The notes: generated by a model not told the origin, from the letters alone. A DNA stretch of 64,000 nt from Corynebacterium glucuronolyticum DSM 44120 (GCF_030440595.1 NZ_CP047452.1:1922001-1986000), one strand, 5' to 3'; positions 44,322-54,162 are shown, numbered from the stretch's first letter. Made by a program: numbers and translations.

Positions 44322-45293
44322 TTATGCCACCTCCTTCACCGTCAAAACCGTCATAGCGTGCGGAAAGGTTCGCTCAGATACCGTCCTGTAGGGCTCGCCC
44401 TCCGAGGGGGAAATATCAACCTGCGCCGGGCTCATCGACGACGATGCCGGCGTCCAGCACCGCACGGGCGGATCCCCCGGCCACCACATGCGAGCCCCCA
44501 GGATTACCCCGGCGTTCTTGGCTACACCGGCGACGGTGTCCCACAAGCTCCCATCGGCCACGGTGAAGCTCACCTCCGGGGTGTTATCCTCGGCCGGGAC
44601 CTCCACCACGTGGTAGGGGTCATCAACCCAACGGGTTCCGTCCGGGTCGAGCTGGGTGAACATGGCAGCGTCAAGCGATTCCTGAGCCAATCGGCGAATA
44701 ACAAACCCCGCCCGCCCCTGCTTCAGCGTGAACGTCGCGCGGGTGGACATTTCTATCTTCGCCATGGTCCATGGCTGACCAAACGACAACCCTGATTCGT
44801 CTGTGGTCACCTCGTAGGGGGTGGCTGCCCACCATGATGCTGGCCACGACGGCGCCGGAATCGTATTCCACACATCCGACACACTCAGGGCGTGCAGCAC
44901 AAGCTCGGTCGGCTGGCCAGTACCGTCCGGGTCATCACCGTCAACGTGGGTGATGACACCCCCGCGGCGCTCGAGGATCCCGTTTTCACCCATCATGGCG
45001 AAAAGCAGTGTGAAATCACCTGTGGCAAGTGGAATCTGGCCGGAGGGGTCGACAAGACGCAAATTATCCGTGACAAGCCCCTTACAGAGACCCGTTGGAA
45101 TTCCGTCACTGTGACGAGCAGGAATCGTCAAAGATAGATCGGACGCTTCCATCCACTGCTCTGGGGTCTCTTTCGACACCGGCGTCGGCAGCGTGGCCAC
45201 AGGCGTTCCGTCTCCGTCACCGATTCCGTACCATGCCCTTTTCTGTTCCACCACACGACGGACGTGCTTCTGCCAAGATTCCCAATCAGTCAC
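44322..45293 (-). CDS. Minor tail protein (Gp37-like, baseplate region)
   Basis: This 323-residue protein has an N-terminal coiled segment (WESWQKHVRRVVEQKRAWYG), several beta-rich stretches and the phrase GVITHVDGDDPDG. It resembles the siphovirus Gp37-like tail proteins that follow the distal tail protein in phages of Mycobacteriales. The start is GTG 45293 with GAGGTGG upstream. An 82-base gap separates it from the Dit-like gene. Confidence 0.75.
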   Translation of the reverse strand: MTDWESWQKHVRRVVEQKRAWYGIGDGDGTPVATLPTPVSKETPEQWMEASDLSLTIPARHSDGIPTGLCKGLVTDNLRLVDPSGQIPLATGDFTLLFAMMGENGILERRGGVITHVDGDDPDGTGQPTELVLHALSVSDVWNTIPAPSWPASWWAATPYEVTTDESGLSFGQPWTMAKIEMSTRATFTLKQGRAGFVIRRLAQESLDAAMFTQLDPDGTRWVDDPYHVVEVPAEDNTPEVSFTVADGSLWDTVAGVAKNAGVILGARMWWPGDPPVRCWTPASSSMSPAQVDISPSEGEPYRTVSERTFPHAMTVLTVKEVA

Positions 45294-45375
45294 GGATAAG
45301 CCACCTCACTATGCAGTTCTCAGAAAATAGGTTCGAAAAAGGCAGGGGTGGACACGTCCCCTGCCGTCTATGTTT

Positions 45376-46119
45376 TTACGTCCAGGGGTCGACGACCCCT
45401 ACAGCCCAGCGGAGCTCCGCACCCTCCGGCAAAACCCACCGGCCGGTGTCCCCCGGCTCAACCCCCTCCGGGAACGCCCCCTCCAAGCGCAGATCCAAAG
45501 GATCCATGCTCACCACTGTCTCCACACCCACAGCGGGGAGCACGAAAACCGCGCCGGAGGGACACGTAACTTGGCCGCCCCGGCCGGTGTAAGCAATGCG
45601 GGGGTAAATGGTGACATCGCCAGAATTTTCCACCTCAACCGCGCCCTTACCTGTCTGCTCCACGCCGATGGCCACCCCGGAGGGGATAAGCACCGGCACG
45701 GTGACATCGAGGCTGGTGCGCTTCCTCGAATCCACATCCACCCCCGGCAGCGGCTTCGACAGCCACAGTCGCATCGCCAAGGGTGAGTGCGGGCTATCCG
45801 AGTTAATTTTGAGCACCACCGGCGGGGTAGGGCGCACCCTGCTATACACGCTCCACGCCTTACGGAACGCAGCATGCACACGCTCCATCTCCTCACCAGT
45901 GAAGGTGCGAAGGAAAAACTGCACATCAGCTTCAATCGCACCATAGCGGGTATCCCCAGGCAGCACCCCCGCGTGGCCGGGGATCGACAGGTCCGTCCGG
46001 CTGGCATTACCAGTCAGCCCGGCGAGCTGCCCCTCCGGTGCAAGCACCGGGGAGGTTTCCGCCACGCCCGTCAAATCCCACACAGTCCCCTGCGGGGTCA
46101 CCATCTCAACCTTGAGCAT
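45376..46119 (-). CDS. Distal tail protein (Dit-like)
   Basis: This 247-residue, beta-rich protein follows the tape measure directly, the standard place of Dit in siphoviruses. It begins MLKVEMVTPQGTVWDLTG and contains DVQFFLRTFTGEEMERVHAAFRKAW. The second half resembles a jelly-roll (VTIYPRIAYTGRGGQVTCP). Its ATG abuts the tape measure stop. It should form the hexameric hub between tail tube and baseplate. Confidence 0.82.
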   Translation of the reverse strand: MLKVEMVTPQGTVWDLTGVAETSPVLAPEGQLAGLTGNASRTDLSIPGHAGVLPGDTRYGAIEADVQFFLRTFTGEEMERVHAAFRKAWSVYSRVRPTPPVVLKINSDSPHSPLAMRLWLSKPLPGVDVDSRKRTSLDVTVPVLIPSGVAIGVEQTGKGAVEVENSGDVTIYPRIAYTGRGGQVTCPSGAVFVLPAVGVETVVSMDPLDLRLEGAFPEGVEPGDTGRWVLPEGAELRWAVGVVDPWT

Positions 46120-49100
46120 TTACAATCCTCCATTCCGGCGAGACTTCGCCACCTCCGACGCCGTCCGATGCTTCACCACAGTGGTCCCAGTGCCCTCCAG
46201 GGCCTCCTCGACCACCTTGTCCACATCGTCAGCCGTGTACACACGCGTACCGTCCGTGTAGATGTGCACCTCACGGGCGATCTGGTCCCGCACAGCAGGG
46301 GTCGCATAGCGGGGATCCAGCTGCCAAGACACACCATGAGACTCAGCCGCGGCCTGATTCTCACGAGCCACCGCCAGGTACTCACCCCGCGCCTTCTCAT
46401 TCCCCTCAGCAAACGCGTTGGCGGATGCATCGAGGGACGCGATGGTGTTCTCCAAGCCCTTGAGCCGTGTCTCAAGCGGTGCGGTCTTCTCAAAGAGGGC
46501 AATCTCTGCCTTGAAGTCCTGCACCGTCCGCTCATCGGCCGTGAGCTTGTCCTGGGCTTCCCAAATCGGCTTGAGTGCCTTATCCTCCAGCAGCTTCGCC
46601 TGAGCGGCTGCGAATTCTGGCATCTCCGCCATGAGCACCGACTTCGGGTCCAGGCCCCGGCGGGCAGCCCGCGCGGTGATTTTCAGCAGTTCATCCAGTC
46701 GCTTTTGAGAGATGGTCACACCGGACTCCGCCAGTACGGCCTTGAGGGCGTGCTCAAGTCCCGCGTACTGCGCTTGTTCACCGGCCAGCGCGCGGGTGTA
46801 GGAGTTTTCGATCCCCAGCGCCTGACCGGAGTGGCCAAGGGAGTTCTTGGCCATGGCGTTTTGCAGCTCCACCATTTGCACCATGAGCTTGGTGGCCTGC
46901 TCCATTCCGGTCGCTTCGACGAGGTCGACGCCTGCGACCTTCGCGGACATCTTGATGAGACGCTCTTGGGCTTTGAGCAGGTCAGCCTGGTTGCGGGCGT
47001 TGAGGCGGTTGGCTGCTGCGAGCGCGTCCTCGGCCTTAATCTGCTCCAGGCGGGCGGTGAGCTCACCCCGCAGAGCTTTAGCGCGCGCGGATTCATAGGT
47101 GAACAGGGCGCTAATGGCCTTATCCGACCATTGCTCGAGCACCTTGCCGGTCGTTTGCTGTTCCAGCGCCTTGTAGGTGTCCCAGTCCTCTACGAGCCCC
47201 ATCAGCCTAAGCTGCGCAGCACGAGCACCCTTCTCAATCTCATCATCTAGCGCCTGGCGAGCCTGCGCCACAGCAAGCGCACCCTCAACCTCCGCAATCC
47301 GGCGACTATTCGCAGCCACACGAAGGTTGAACTCTGCTGTGCGCTGCTCATTCAGCCCTCGCACCACAGCCTGCTGCAGCTCAGACACATCAGTCTGCAT
47401 CTCGTTCAGCAGACGCGCGTACTCGGCAATAGTGCCGAACGCATCTGCCAGCCCCTGCATGGCCGCCAGCCGTGCCTTCTGTACCCAGTCAATGATGTCC
47501 TTCACGAGATTGACTATCATTTTGCCGACCTCAATGCCGGATTTCACCGCCTGGATACCCACACTCAGCGAGATGCCAGCGGGGCCAGCCATGGCCGCAG
47601 CACCAGACAATGCTGACGCCACCGAGCCGAGGGCGGGGGCGGCCTGAGCAGCCAACCCACCCATCGCCATAGCCTGACCGGCCACATTCTGCACACCATT
47701 AGCTGCCATAGCCAGACCGTCGAAAATCTGCGGGAAAACATCATAAACCCGCATATCCAACGCCTTAACAGAAGCCTTACGGGCTGCTGCCAGCTCAGAC
47801 TCGGCCTTAGACACCTCGGCATTCGCCTTCTCGATATCCTCGGCGCGCTTCTTCGCGTTCTCCGCCGATTTATCATCGATGTCTTCACGGATGCGGGCGA
47901 GTTTCTCCTCCGCATCCTTGACCTTGTCAGTAGCCTTGGCGCGCTTCTCGTCGGAATCAGCGGCAGCCTGCTCGGCCTTGGCCTTTTCCAGGGCCTTGTT
48001 GGCGTCGTAGACCTTCCGCTGCTGCTCCTTGGTCAAGCCACCCTCGGAGGATTGCAGCTCGGCGAGAGCTTCACGCGCTTTGGTGAGTGCTTCCTCCTTC
48101 TCGGTGATGGTGGCAAGACGCTCCGCGTGTGCTTGGCGGGCACCGAGGAGGTCATTCTCGGCCTTGACGAGGGTGGATACCACAGTGGATGTGTGGCCCA
48201 TGCCGAGCATGTCGGCGATGTTGCCGAATTCTGTTGCGAGCCCACGGGCGGTTATCCCCTCGTAGGTGGAGGGGTCAGCAATCTTGGTGAGCTTTTCCAC
48301 CATGGGCTGCACAGCCTGGGACATAGCGTCGCGCAGCTGGTCAGTGTTGCCTGCCTTAATGGCGGCCAAGATGGCGGAGATGTCCTGGGCGGAGTTGCCC
48401 GGCAGCACCCACTCATGCCCACCAGTGAGGTTGATACCCATCTGCCCGGATGGCCACAGACCACCCCTATCGAAGAGGAGCGCGCCCATGGTTTTCGCCA
48501 GGTCAATGAGACCACCCTCGGCGTAGCCACCAGCACGGTTATAGGCAGCCGGCAGCGACCCATAGCGCCTAATCGCGTAGTTCATCGATGCGCGGATATT
48601 CGCCTCCGGATCCCAAATATCATTAAATCCCGGATCCTTATTCGCCTGGAACGTCGGCCCAATGACCTGCATAAGGCCCTTAGACGGCACACCATTCTTA
48701 GCGTTGATATCCCAGTTATTCTGCGCACCCGGGTTACCACCGGACTCCTGATTCATACGGCGCAGAACCGTATCTGTCAAAGCAGTGGACAATCCCTTAT
48801 CAGTGAGGATCTTCTCAACAAGCGGGCGCCATTGCTCCACACCAGACCCCACCGGCCCCATGTACGCGCCAGTAGTATCCCCACCACCGGAGATACCAGG
48901 GATGAGGGAGGAAATCTTCTCCCACACAGCCCCCGTGGCCTTAGCAAAGAACGTCTTCGGCAGCTGCCCAAACCAGCCAGGAAACTCCGGAATCTTCTCC
49001 TTAATCGGATTCATGATCCCATCCCAGATCTTGCGAATCTGGGACGCAGCCCAGCCACCGAAACCACCCGTAGCACCATCACCGATGGGAGCACCCTCCA

Positions 49101-52100
49101 TGAAGACACCATCATCAAACGGCATGGTGGGGTTGGTGGTCATCGCCCAGTGGACATGGTGGTGGTGCGGACCCGCCTGCGCCAGCGTGTAGCCTTCACC
49201 AAAGGCACCCATGGGGAGACCGTTTTTGAGGTTGCCGCGCCACCCCGGGTGATCGTAGATCAGCTCCGTGGCGTTCGGGTAGGTTTTGGCGATATCATGC
49301 GCCAATGCCAGCTGCTCAGCGCTGTTGCCGAAGGCGCCAGCGGTCGCCCAGTCCGTCGCCTGCCCCGTCCCATGGTACGGACCACCAGGACGCAAGCTCG
49401 ACGTCAAAATGATATTCGGGTATTTACCCTTGACGATGGCGGCCATCGCATCAATCGTGCCACCACGCGCGTGCGCCTGATACGGCAAGAAATCACCGAA
49501 GCCATGCGCCATCTTGATACGATCCTGCGCCCTATCGAGAGGCTTATCAGCGCCGAGGAAGTGCTCAACACCAGACACGCCACCCCTGCGGGCTGCAGCG
49601 TTAATACCATCTACCCAGCGCTTGCCAAGGACGCGGCCTACCTCCGGGCGAAGCACCGGCTCACCACCACTAAGGTCCAAAATCCCGCCCGTAGGCGAAA
49701 CAAACCTGTGAATATCACGACCAGGGGTGTAGCCCGGCATGATGCCACCGGTAGCGAAAGCAAGCTGCACAGGGGCAGGCGCTTCAATGCCAGGAATGAA
49801 TTTTGTGACACCCTCAATAGCTTTGAGGATGCCGTTATTCCAGACGGTGTTCACCACGAAACGAATCGGGGCTGCGGCTGCTTCACGCAGGCCGTCCCAA
49901 ATCTTCGTGATGCCGTCGACGGCGATCTGAAACCAGGTCTGGAGATTATCAAGAGCCGCCCCGAAGGCGTCGAAAACCGTCGTCTTCAGCCAGTCCCAGC
50001 CATCACCGAGCTTGCCGGTCAGCCAATCCCACTTGTCGGAGATCCAGCCAAGAATCGCGACAATCTTGTCCCACAGCCACTGGAACCCATCGACAACACC
50101 CATGATGACGTTGTCGTAAAGCCATGTGGCCACAGCCATCATGGCATCGGAGAAGCCATGCCAGCCGTCTACCATCTCACTGATGATGGCGCTGACCGTG
50201 TCGCACAGCCACCGCCACTTGTCACCGACCCACTGGACCCCGTCAATGATGGCGGGCCACAGCGTCTCGGTGACAAAGGACACCATCGCGTCCCACATCG
50301 GCTTGATGTGATCCTGCCAAGCACCGACGACGGCATCGGTAAACTGCTGCCACTTGGTGGAAAGCGCTTCCGTGAACTGCGCCCACAACTTCCGGCCGGT
50401 CTCCGTCTGGCTAAAGAAAAAGACCAGTCCTGCAACAAGCGCGGCAATAGCCGTCACTACAAGGGCAATCGGATTGGCGTTCATCACGAAGTTCAGTGCG
50501 GCCTGTACACCAGCCCAAATCTTCGTAGCCTTAACGGCCTTCATGATCCAGGTGATGAAACCACCGGCTGCAACAATCTTCTGCTGCAAAGCAATAGCTC
50601 CCAGGCCAGCAGCTGCAATACCAGCAGCAAGACCAAAGGCTTCGAGCCAGTCCTTGTTCCGCATCACCCAGTCGGCCATCTCTTTGACCCGCTCCGTGGT
50701 ATCCACAAGGGCATCAACCAGCCGGGGGATCACATCCGTGGCCAGAGCATCCAACTTGGGGGCCAGCCACTCGGCCAGCTTCTCAATAACCGGCTGCAAC
50801 ACAACCCCCAGGTCATCAATGGCCTGGCCAATGGCCGCAAAGATTGCAGGGGCAGCCTGAAAAAGTGGCTCCTGCAGCTTCTCGCCAAGCCTAGAAAGCG
50901 CGGCGCGAGCATTGGCAGCCGAGCCAGAGAAAGTCTCACCCATCGACTGAGCAGAACCGCCGACCATGTCTTCCATGACATCTGCGAAATCCTCAAATCC
51001 GACCTTACCCTCGGAAATCATCTTCCGGGCTTCCTCAGCCGTGACCCCGTACTTCTCCTGCAGCTTCGGCAGGATACCCAGACCACGGTCCATGAGCTGA
51101 TTCAGCTCCTCCGTGGAAAGCTTCTGATTGGATGCAATCTTCGTCCAGATGGAGCCCATTTCCTGGAAATCCGCACCGGCAATAGCAGCCGAATCACCCA
51201 CAAGGGAAAGGACACGCTGGAGGTCATCGCCCTCCTTGACACCGGCACCGACGAAGGTGGCCGCCATGGATGCGGCTTCGCCGAAGCCGAAGGCGGTGCC
51301 CTTCACGGACTGCATGGCGTTGTCCATGATGGTGTCGATAGTACCCGCCGAGTGACCCAGGCCCTCCAGCATCTTCTGGGCCTGCTCCACATTCTGCAGC
51401 CTGGCCATACCGCCCTCAATGGCGGAGTGGACGCCACTCATGACGGCGGTACCAGCCTTAGCACCGACCCCCAGGAGAGCGCCCTTGCCCATGGTTTTGA
51501 AACCGTCGACAAGCTTCTGCCCGAAGCCACTGGAACGCTCCACTGCGTTATCCATGGCCTGATCAAGCTCAGAGAAAGACCCACCCATGCGCTTAAGCTC
51601 ATCACGGGTCAAGCCAACCTGGTCAGCCAGTGTTTTCTGAGCGTTCTCATACTTCTCGGAGGTCTCTTTGAGGTCTTTGAGCTGACGGGCGTGCTTCTCC
51701 TCCACCACGCGCGTATCGATCTCGGACTGCGCGAGGTCACGGTTAGCCTTTTCCAGCTTGCCCTTAGCCCGCTCGACCTTCGCCAGCTCAGCCGTGCCCG
51801 TCTTTCCGTCAGCGAGAGCCTTGTTGTACTTTTCCTCCGCAGCCGTCAGCTCAAGCGTCGCGGCCTTCACATTCCGCTGCATCTCCTCCTGCTTGGAGTA
51901 CGCCTTCTCATACTCACGGGCAAGATCATTCAGCTTCTTCGTGGAGGCTCCCACCTGACGCTCGAGAGAATCTACCTCAGCGCCCAGCCCCTTGGACAGC
52001 TCCTGCCCCGCTTTTTTGCCGGCATCCTTCGCGGGCTTGATGAGCCGCGCCGTAAACTCCCTCGACATCCCCTTAAAGGTCGGGATAATCGGGACGGACA

Positions 52101-52113
52101 CAAAACCAGACAT
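46120..52113 (-). CDS. Tail tape measure protein with two cell wall-active domains
   Basis: This 1997-residue protein sets tail length. Its N-terminus is a coiled coil (about 35-180). The tape measure core (VGDSAAIAGADFQEMG; LMDRGLGILPKLQEKYGV) and hydrophobic stretches (IALVVTAIAALVAGLVFFF) follow. Residues about 880-990 look like a zinc peptidase-type ARB/M15-like domain (SSLRPGGPYHGTGQATDWA; HHHHVHW). Residues about 1090-1200 are a soluble lytic transglycosylase (Glu in RMNQESGG, near 1121; then GLMQVIGPTF). Long coiled coils form the rest. AAGGAGG precedes the ATG at 52113. The two domains may open the wall during DNA injection. Confidence 0.94.
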   Translation of the reverse strand: MSGFVSVPIIPTFKGMSREFTARLIKPAKDAGKKAGQELSKGLGAEVDSLERQVGASTKKLNDLAREYEKAYSKQEEMQRNVKAATLELTAAEEKYNKALADGKTGTAELAKVERAKGKLEKANRDLAQSEIDTRVVEEKHARQLKDLKETSEKYENAQKTLADQVGLTRDELKRMGGSFSELDQAMDNAVERSSGFGQKLVDGFKTMGKGALLGVGAKAGTAVMSGVHSAIEGGMARLQNVEQAQKMLEGLGHSAGTIDTIMDNAMQSVKGTAFGFGEAASMAATFVGAGVKEGDDLQRVLSLVGDSAAIAGADFQEMGSIWTKIASNQKLSTEELNQLMDRGLGILPKLQEKYGVTAEEARKMISEGKVGFEDFADVMEDMVGGSAQSMGETFSGSAANARAALSRLGEKLQEPLFQAAPAIFAAIGQAIDDLGVVLQPVIEKLAEWLAPKLDALATDVIPRLVDALVDTTERVKEMADWVMRNKDWLEAFGLAAGIAAAGLGAIALQQKIVAAGGFITWIMKAVKATKIWAGVQAALNFVMNANPIALVVTAIAALVAGLVFFFSQTETGRKLWAQFTEALSTKWQQFTDAVVGAWQDHIKPMWDAMVSFVTETLWPAIIDGVQWVGDKWRWLCDTVSAIISEMVDGWHGFSDAMMAVATWLYDNVIMGVVDGFQWLWDKIVAILGWISDKWDWLTGKLGDGWDWLKTTVFDAFGAALDNLQTWFQIAVDGITKIWDGLREAAAAPIRFVVNTVWNNGILKAIEGVTKFIPGIEAPAPVQLAFATGGIMPGYTPGRDIHRFVSPTGGILDLSGGEPVLRPEVGRVLGKRWVDGINAAARRGGVSGVEHFLGADKPLDRAQDRIKMAHGFGDFLPYQAHARGGTIDAMAAIVKGKYPNIILTSSLRPGGPYHGTGQATDWATAGAFGNSAEQLALAHDIAKTYPNATELIYDHPGWRGNLKNGLPMGAFGEGYTLAQAGPHHHHVHWAMTTNPTMPFDDGVFMEGAPIGDGATGGFGGWAASQIRKIWDGIMNPIKEKIPEFPGWFGQLPKTFFAKATGAVWEKISSLIPGISGGGDTTGAYMGPVGSGVEQWRPLVEKILTDKGLSTALTDTVLRRMNQESGGNPGAQNNWDINAKNGVPSKGLMQVIGPTFQANKDPGFNDIWDPEANIRASMNYAIRRYGSLPAAYNRAGGYAEGGLIDLAKTMGALLFDRGGLWPSGQMGINLTGGHEWVLPGNSAQDISAILAAIKAGNTDQLRDAMSQAVQPMVEKLTKIADPSTYEGITARGLATEFGNIADMLGMGHTSTVVSTLVKAENDLLGARQAHAERLATITEKEEALTKAREALAELQSSEGGLTKEQQRKVYDANKALEKAKAEQAAADSDEKRAKATDKVKDAEEKLARIREDIDDKSAENAKKRAEDIEKANAEVSKAESELAAARKASVKALDMRVYDVFPQIFDGLAMAANGVQNVAGQAMAMGGLAAQAAPALGSVASALSGAAAMAGPAGISLSVGIQAVKSGIEVGKMIVNLVKDIIDWVQKARLAAMQGLADAFGTIAEYARLLNEMQTDVSELQQAVVRGLNEQRTAEFNLRVAANSRRIAEVEGALAVAQARQALDDEIEKGARAAQLRLMGLVEDWDTYKALEQQTTGKVLEQWSDKAISALFTYESARAKALRGELTARLEQIKAEDALAAANRLNARNQADLLKAQERLIKMSAKVAGVDLVEATGMEQATKLMVQMVELQNAMAKNSLGHSGQALGIENSYTRALAGEQAQYAGLEHALKAVLAESGVTISQKRLDELLKITARAARRGLDPKSVLMAEMPEFAAAQAKLLEDKALKPIWEAQDKLTADERTVQDFKAEIALFEKTAPLETRLKGLENTIASLDASANAFAEGNEKARGEYLAVARENQAAAESHGVSWQLDPRYATPAVRDQIAREVHIYTDGTRVYTADDVDKVVEEALEGTGTTVVKHRTASEVAKSRRNGGL

Positions 52114-52142
52114 GGAGGCCTCCTTTTCAATTATTTTTCTTC

Positions 52143-52847
52143 CTATTGACCGAGCTGGGCTTTCAGCTCCTCCAAAGCCTGCTTGGACTCCGCTTGAGCA
52201 TCAGCCAACGACCCCGCCGTACGAGGCACATACTCAAGCTCACGCGGGCGCTGGCGCTCGATTCGGCGACGCTTCTCCTGCTGCTCCGCCAGCTGCTTCT
52301 CCTCCACCGCGAGCTGTGCTGGGCTCTTGAGGAATGGGTGCGGATCATCAGGGTTAGACACCGCCTGGGCTGTCACAAGCGCGGCCTTAGATGCTGGATT
52401 GATATTCATCCGGCGCGCGCCGATCCGTGTCTCCGGCCGAAGCACCCAATCCCGCAGAAGCAGAAGCAGACGCCGCGAGGACAGTGACCCTGCAGGGTCA
52501 AGCCACTCACGGATCTCTAGCCCCTCACGCAGCAAATCCAGCTCCACAAGGTCCACGTGCCGAAGCGCGAAAATAAGCTCAGCAATACCCCGCACCCCCA
52601 GCCCGGTCGCTTCGAGGTAGTCCTCGAAAAGCTCATCAATGTGACGCGCGAAGGGGTCCGAGGTCATGACTACCACCTGCGAGTGAACATCGAGAAGACC
52701 ACGTACGAGAAGCGGTGTCTCAAGCAGCGCAGGGACACGCTCCGCGCCCAACCACATCGGGTCTAGGCGGGCTTTTAGCTGCCGGTCCCGGTGTGTGAAG
52801 GTGATCCAGGCCCCCGGCTCGTCAGCGAGGATGAGCCGGAGATCCAC
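52143..52847 (-). CDS. Tail assembly chaperone, distal part
   Basis: This 234-residue protein lies between the short chaperone and the tape measure gene, the place of gpT/gp14-type chaperones. The C-terminus is charged and helical (VEEKQLAEQQEKRRRIERQRP; QAESKQALEELKAQ). Its GTG start shares one base with the stop of the upstream gene (TAGTG), and the frame is -1 relative to it. Re-initiation or a -1 frameshift product are both possible; I see no clean slippery heptamer. Confidence 0.78.
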   Translation of the reverse strand: MDLRLILADEPGAWITFTHRDRQLKARLDPMWLGAERVPALLETPLLVRGLLDVHSQVVVMTSDPFARHIDELFEDYLEATGLGVRGIAELIFALRHVDLVELDLLREGLEIREWLDPAGSLSSRRLLLLLRDWVLRPETRIGARRMNINPASKAALVTAQAVSNPDDPHPFLKSPAQLAVEEKQLAEQQEKRRRIERQRPRELEYVPRTAGSLADAQAESKQALEELKAQLGQ

Positions 52848-53170
52848 TACTTGCCTTCCTCTGCCTTTTCTGCGGCGTCCCGTGCGCGGTCAATCACCGG
52901 GGAGATGATGTCCTCGATGTCTTCGAGGATCGCGCCGGAAAAGTCGAGAAGACGCCGGGTCTTAGTAGTCAAGGCAGCAATGACCATGGCGACGGTATTC
53001 CCCTCGGCCAGCAGGTTGTAGTAGGTGGCGGGGAGCTTCTTGGGGTCGGTGATGACCTCAACGTCGACCTTCGTGCCGTTGCTGAGCTCCACTTTTTCGG
53101 TGTAGATTCCATCCACCAGCTCACCGGTCAGGGCGTCGGTCTTCGCTGGCGTGCTCTTTGCTGTAGCCAT
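52847..53170 (-). CDS. Tail assembly chaperone, proximal part
   Basis: In this 107-residue protein (MATAKSTPAKTDALTGELVDG) a helical C-terminal half (LLAEGNTVAMVIAALTTKTRRLLDF) fits the short chaperone upstream of the tape measure. The ATG at 53170 has AGGAGG 5 bases upstream; the longer frame to 53224 is not used. It ends KAEEGK with a TAG that overlaps the next start. Confidence 0.78.
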   Translation of the reverse strand: MATAKSTPAKTDALTGELVDGIYTEKVELSNGTKVDVEVITDPKKLPATYYNLLAEGNTVAMVIAALTTKTRRLLDFSGAILEDIEDIISPVIDRARDAAEKAEEGK

Positions 53171-53259
53171 GTGGTTCCTCCTAGGCATGGTGGTGGTCCC
53201 TACGAGATGATTGAGGGCAACCACTCTCAGGAACCACCTGAAGAAAGAGCGGCCGCCAG

Positions 53260-53318
53260 TATGGGTGGCAGGACTCGAACCTGCGCGCCTATGGCTCTAC
53301 CGACTGAGCTACACCCAC
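53260..53318 (-). tRNA. tRNA-like structure lacking an anticodon arm
   Basis: On the minus strand the 7-bp acceptor stem GTGGGTG/CACCCAT (one G-U pair) is followed by TA and a D arm GCTC-AGTCGGTA-GAGC. Only 9 bases (CATAGGCGC) precede a perfect T arm GCAGG-TTCGAGT-CCTGC. The discriminator is A, and CCA is not encoded. Normal tRNAs have about 24 bases where 9 are found, so the anticodon stem-loop is missing. It lies between the major tail and chaperone genes. It is either a decayed phage tRNA or a functional tRNA mimic. Confidence 0.6.
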
Positions 53319-53367
53319 CAGCCCAGGTCGTCACCCCGAGCGGGTTTACCGACGCACACGACGGTGC

Positions 53368-54162
53368 CTAAGCTGCCCCGGGAGAATTCTCACCAGACGG
53401 GGCGGTATGCTCGCTCGCGTCCTCCGGAAGAGAAGCCGTCTCACCATCCGGCTTCTTGTACTCATGCAGGGTGACACCCCCGGTCTTCTCATCCACCACT
53501 GTCATAGCGGTGAGCTTGGATCCAGAAGCCTGCGGGAAGAAAGCCTTCCCCTGCTCAATCTTGTTCTCCAGGTCCTCAATGTCCTTGAAGATCTTCTCCT
53601 CGACGCGAGCCACAGCGCCATCCTTTCCGACGATGTAGAAACGCTCCTCGTAGTAGCGCTCATCCGTACCGTTCTTGAACTTGATTGCGACCGGGCGGGC
53701 CTGCGGATCCTTCGCCGTCTGACGCTCGTTAATGGTGAGCTCGGCCTTCTCGCGAGAAACCCAGATACGCACCAGGCCAGAAGAGAACTTGTGGACGAAC
53801 GCCACATAACCGCGGGCCACCTCGGCAGTGTGGGCACCGTAAACAGTGCCGTCCTGCACCACCGCGCCCGGGTTTTCGATGTAGCGCATCACCGGGGAAC
53901 CGGCGATACCATCAACCGCGCCAGACAGCGGGCCAGCGGTGTAAGAGGTTTCCGTGTTACCGCCGGTCAGGTTGGTGTCGTTGGAGGTCACCTCACGCGT
54001 GTGGCCATGATTGGAGTCAGTCGGCTCCACACCAAGGGCTTCCCAGCCATCGATGAACGCGCCAGTCTTCTTGTCGATGGCCGGATCATCACCGAAGAAG
54101 GCCAGCACCTGGCGGTCTTCAAGCACGCGGATATCCAGGCCGATGTTACGATTTCGTGCCAT
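53368..54162 (-). CDS. Major tail protein
   Basis: This 264-residue tail tube protein begins MARNRNIGLDIRVLEDRQVLAFFGDDPA. A beta-rich core includes VRIWVSREKAELTINERQ, and a Pro/Glu-rich, low-complexity C-terminus follows (DGETASLPEDASEHTAPSG). The location between the tail completion and chaperone genes supports the call. ATG 54162 is preceded by AAAGGGG. A terminator-like hairpin just upstream suggests that it has a separate promoter or adjusted expression. Confidence 0.85.
   Translation of the reverse strand: MARNRNIGLDIRVLEDRQVLAFFGDDPAIDKKTGAFIDGWEALGVEPTDSNHGHTREVTSNDTNLTGGNTETSYTAGPLSGAVDGIAGSPVMRYIENPGAVVQDGTVYGAHTAEVARGYVAFVHKFSSGLVRIWVSREKAELTINERQTAKDPQARPVAIKFKNGTDERYYEERFYIVGKDGAVARVEEKIFKDIEDLENKIEQGKAFFPQASGSKLTAMTVVDEKTGGVTLHEYKKPDGETASLPEDASEHTAPSGENSPGAA

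Noticed and set aside
48052..52149. 1365-codon open frame on the plus strand
   Set aside because: It lies antisense to the tape measure gene and has the composition expected of a shadow frame in high-GC DNA. No family is recognisable and there is no ribosome site.
53260..53318. Ordinary tRNA gene
   Set aside because: No anticodon stem-loop can be formed from the 9 bases between the D and T arms, so it is reported as tRNA-like only.
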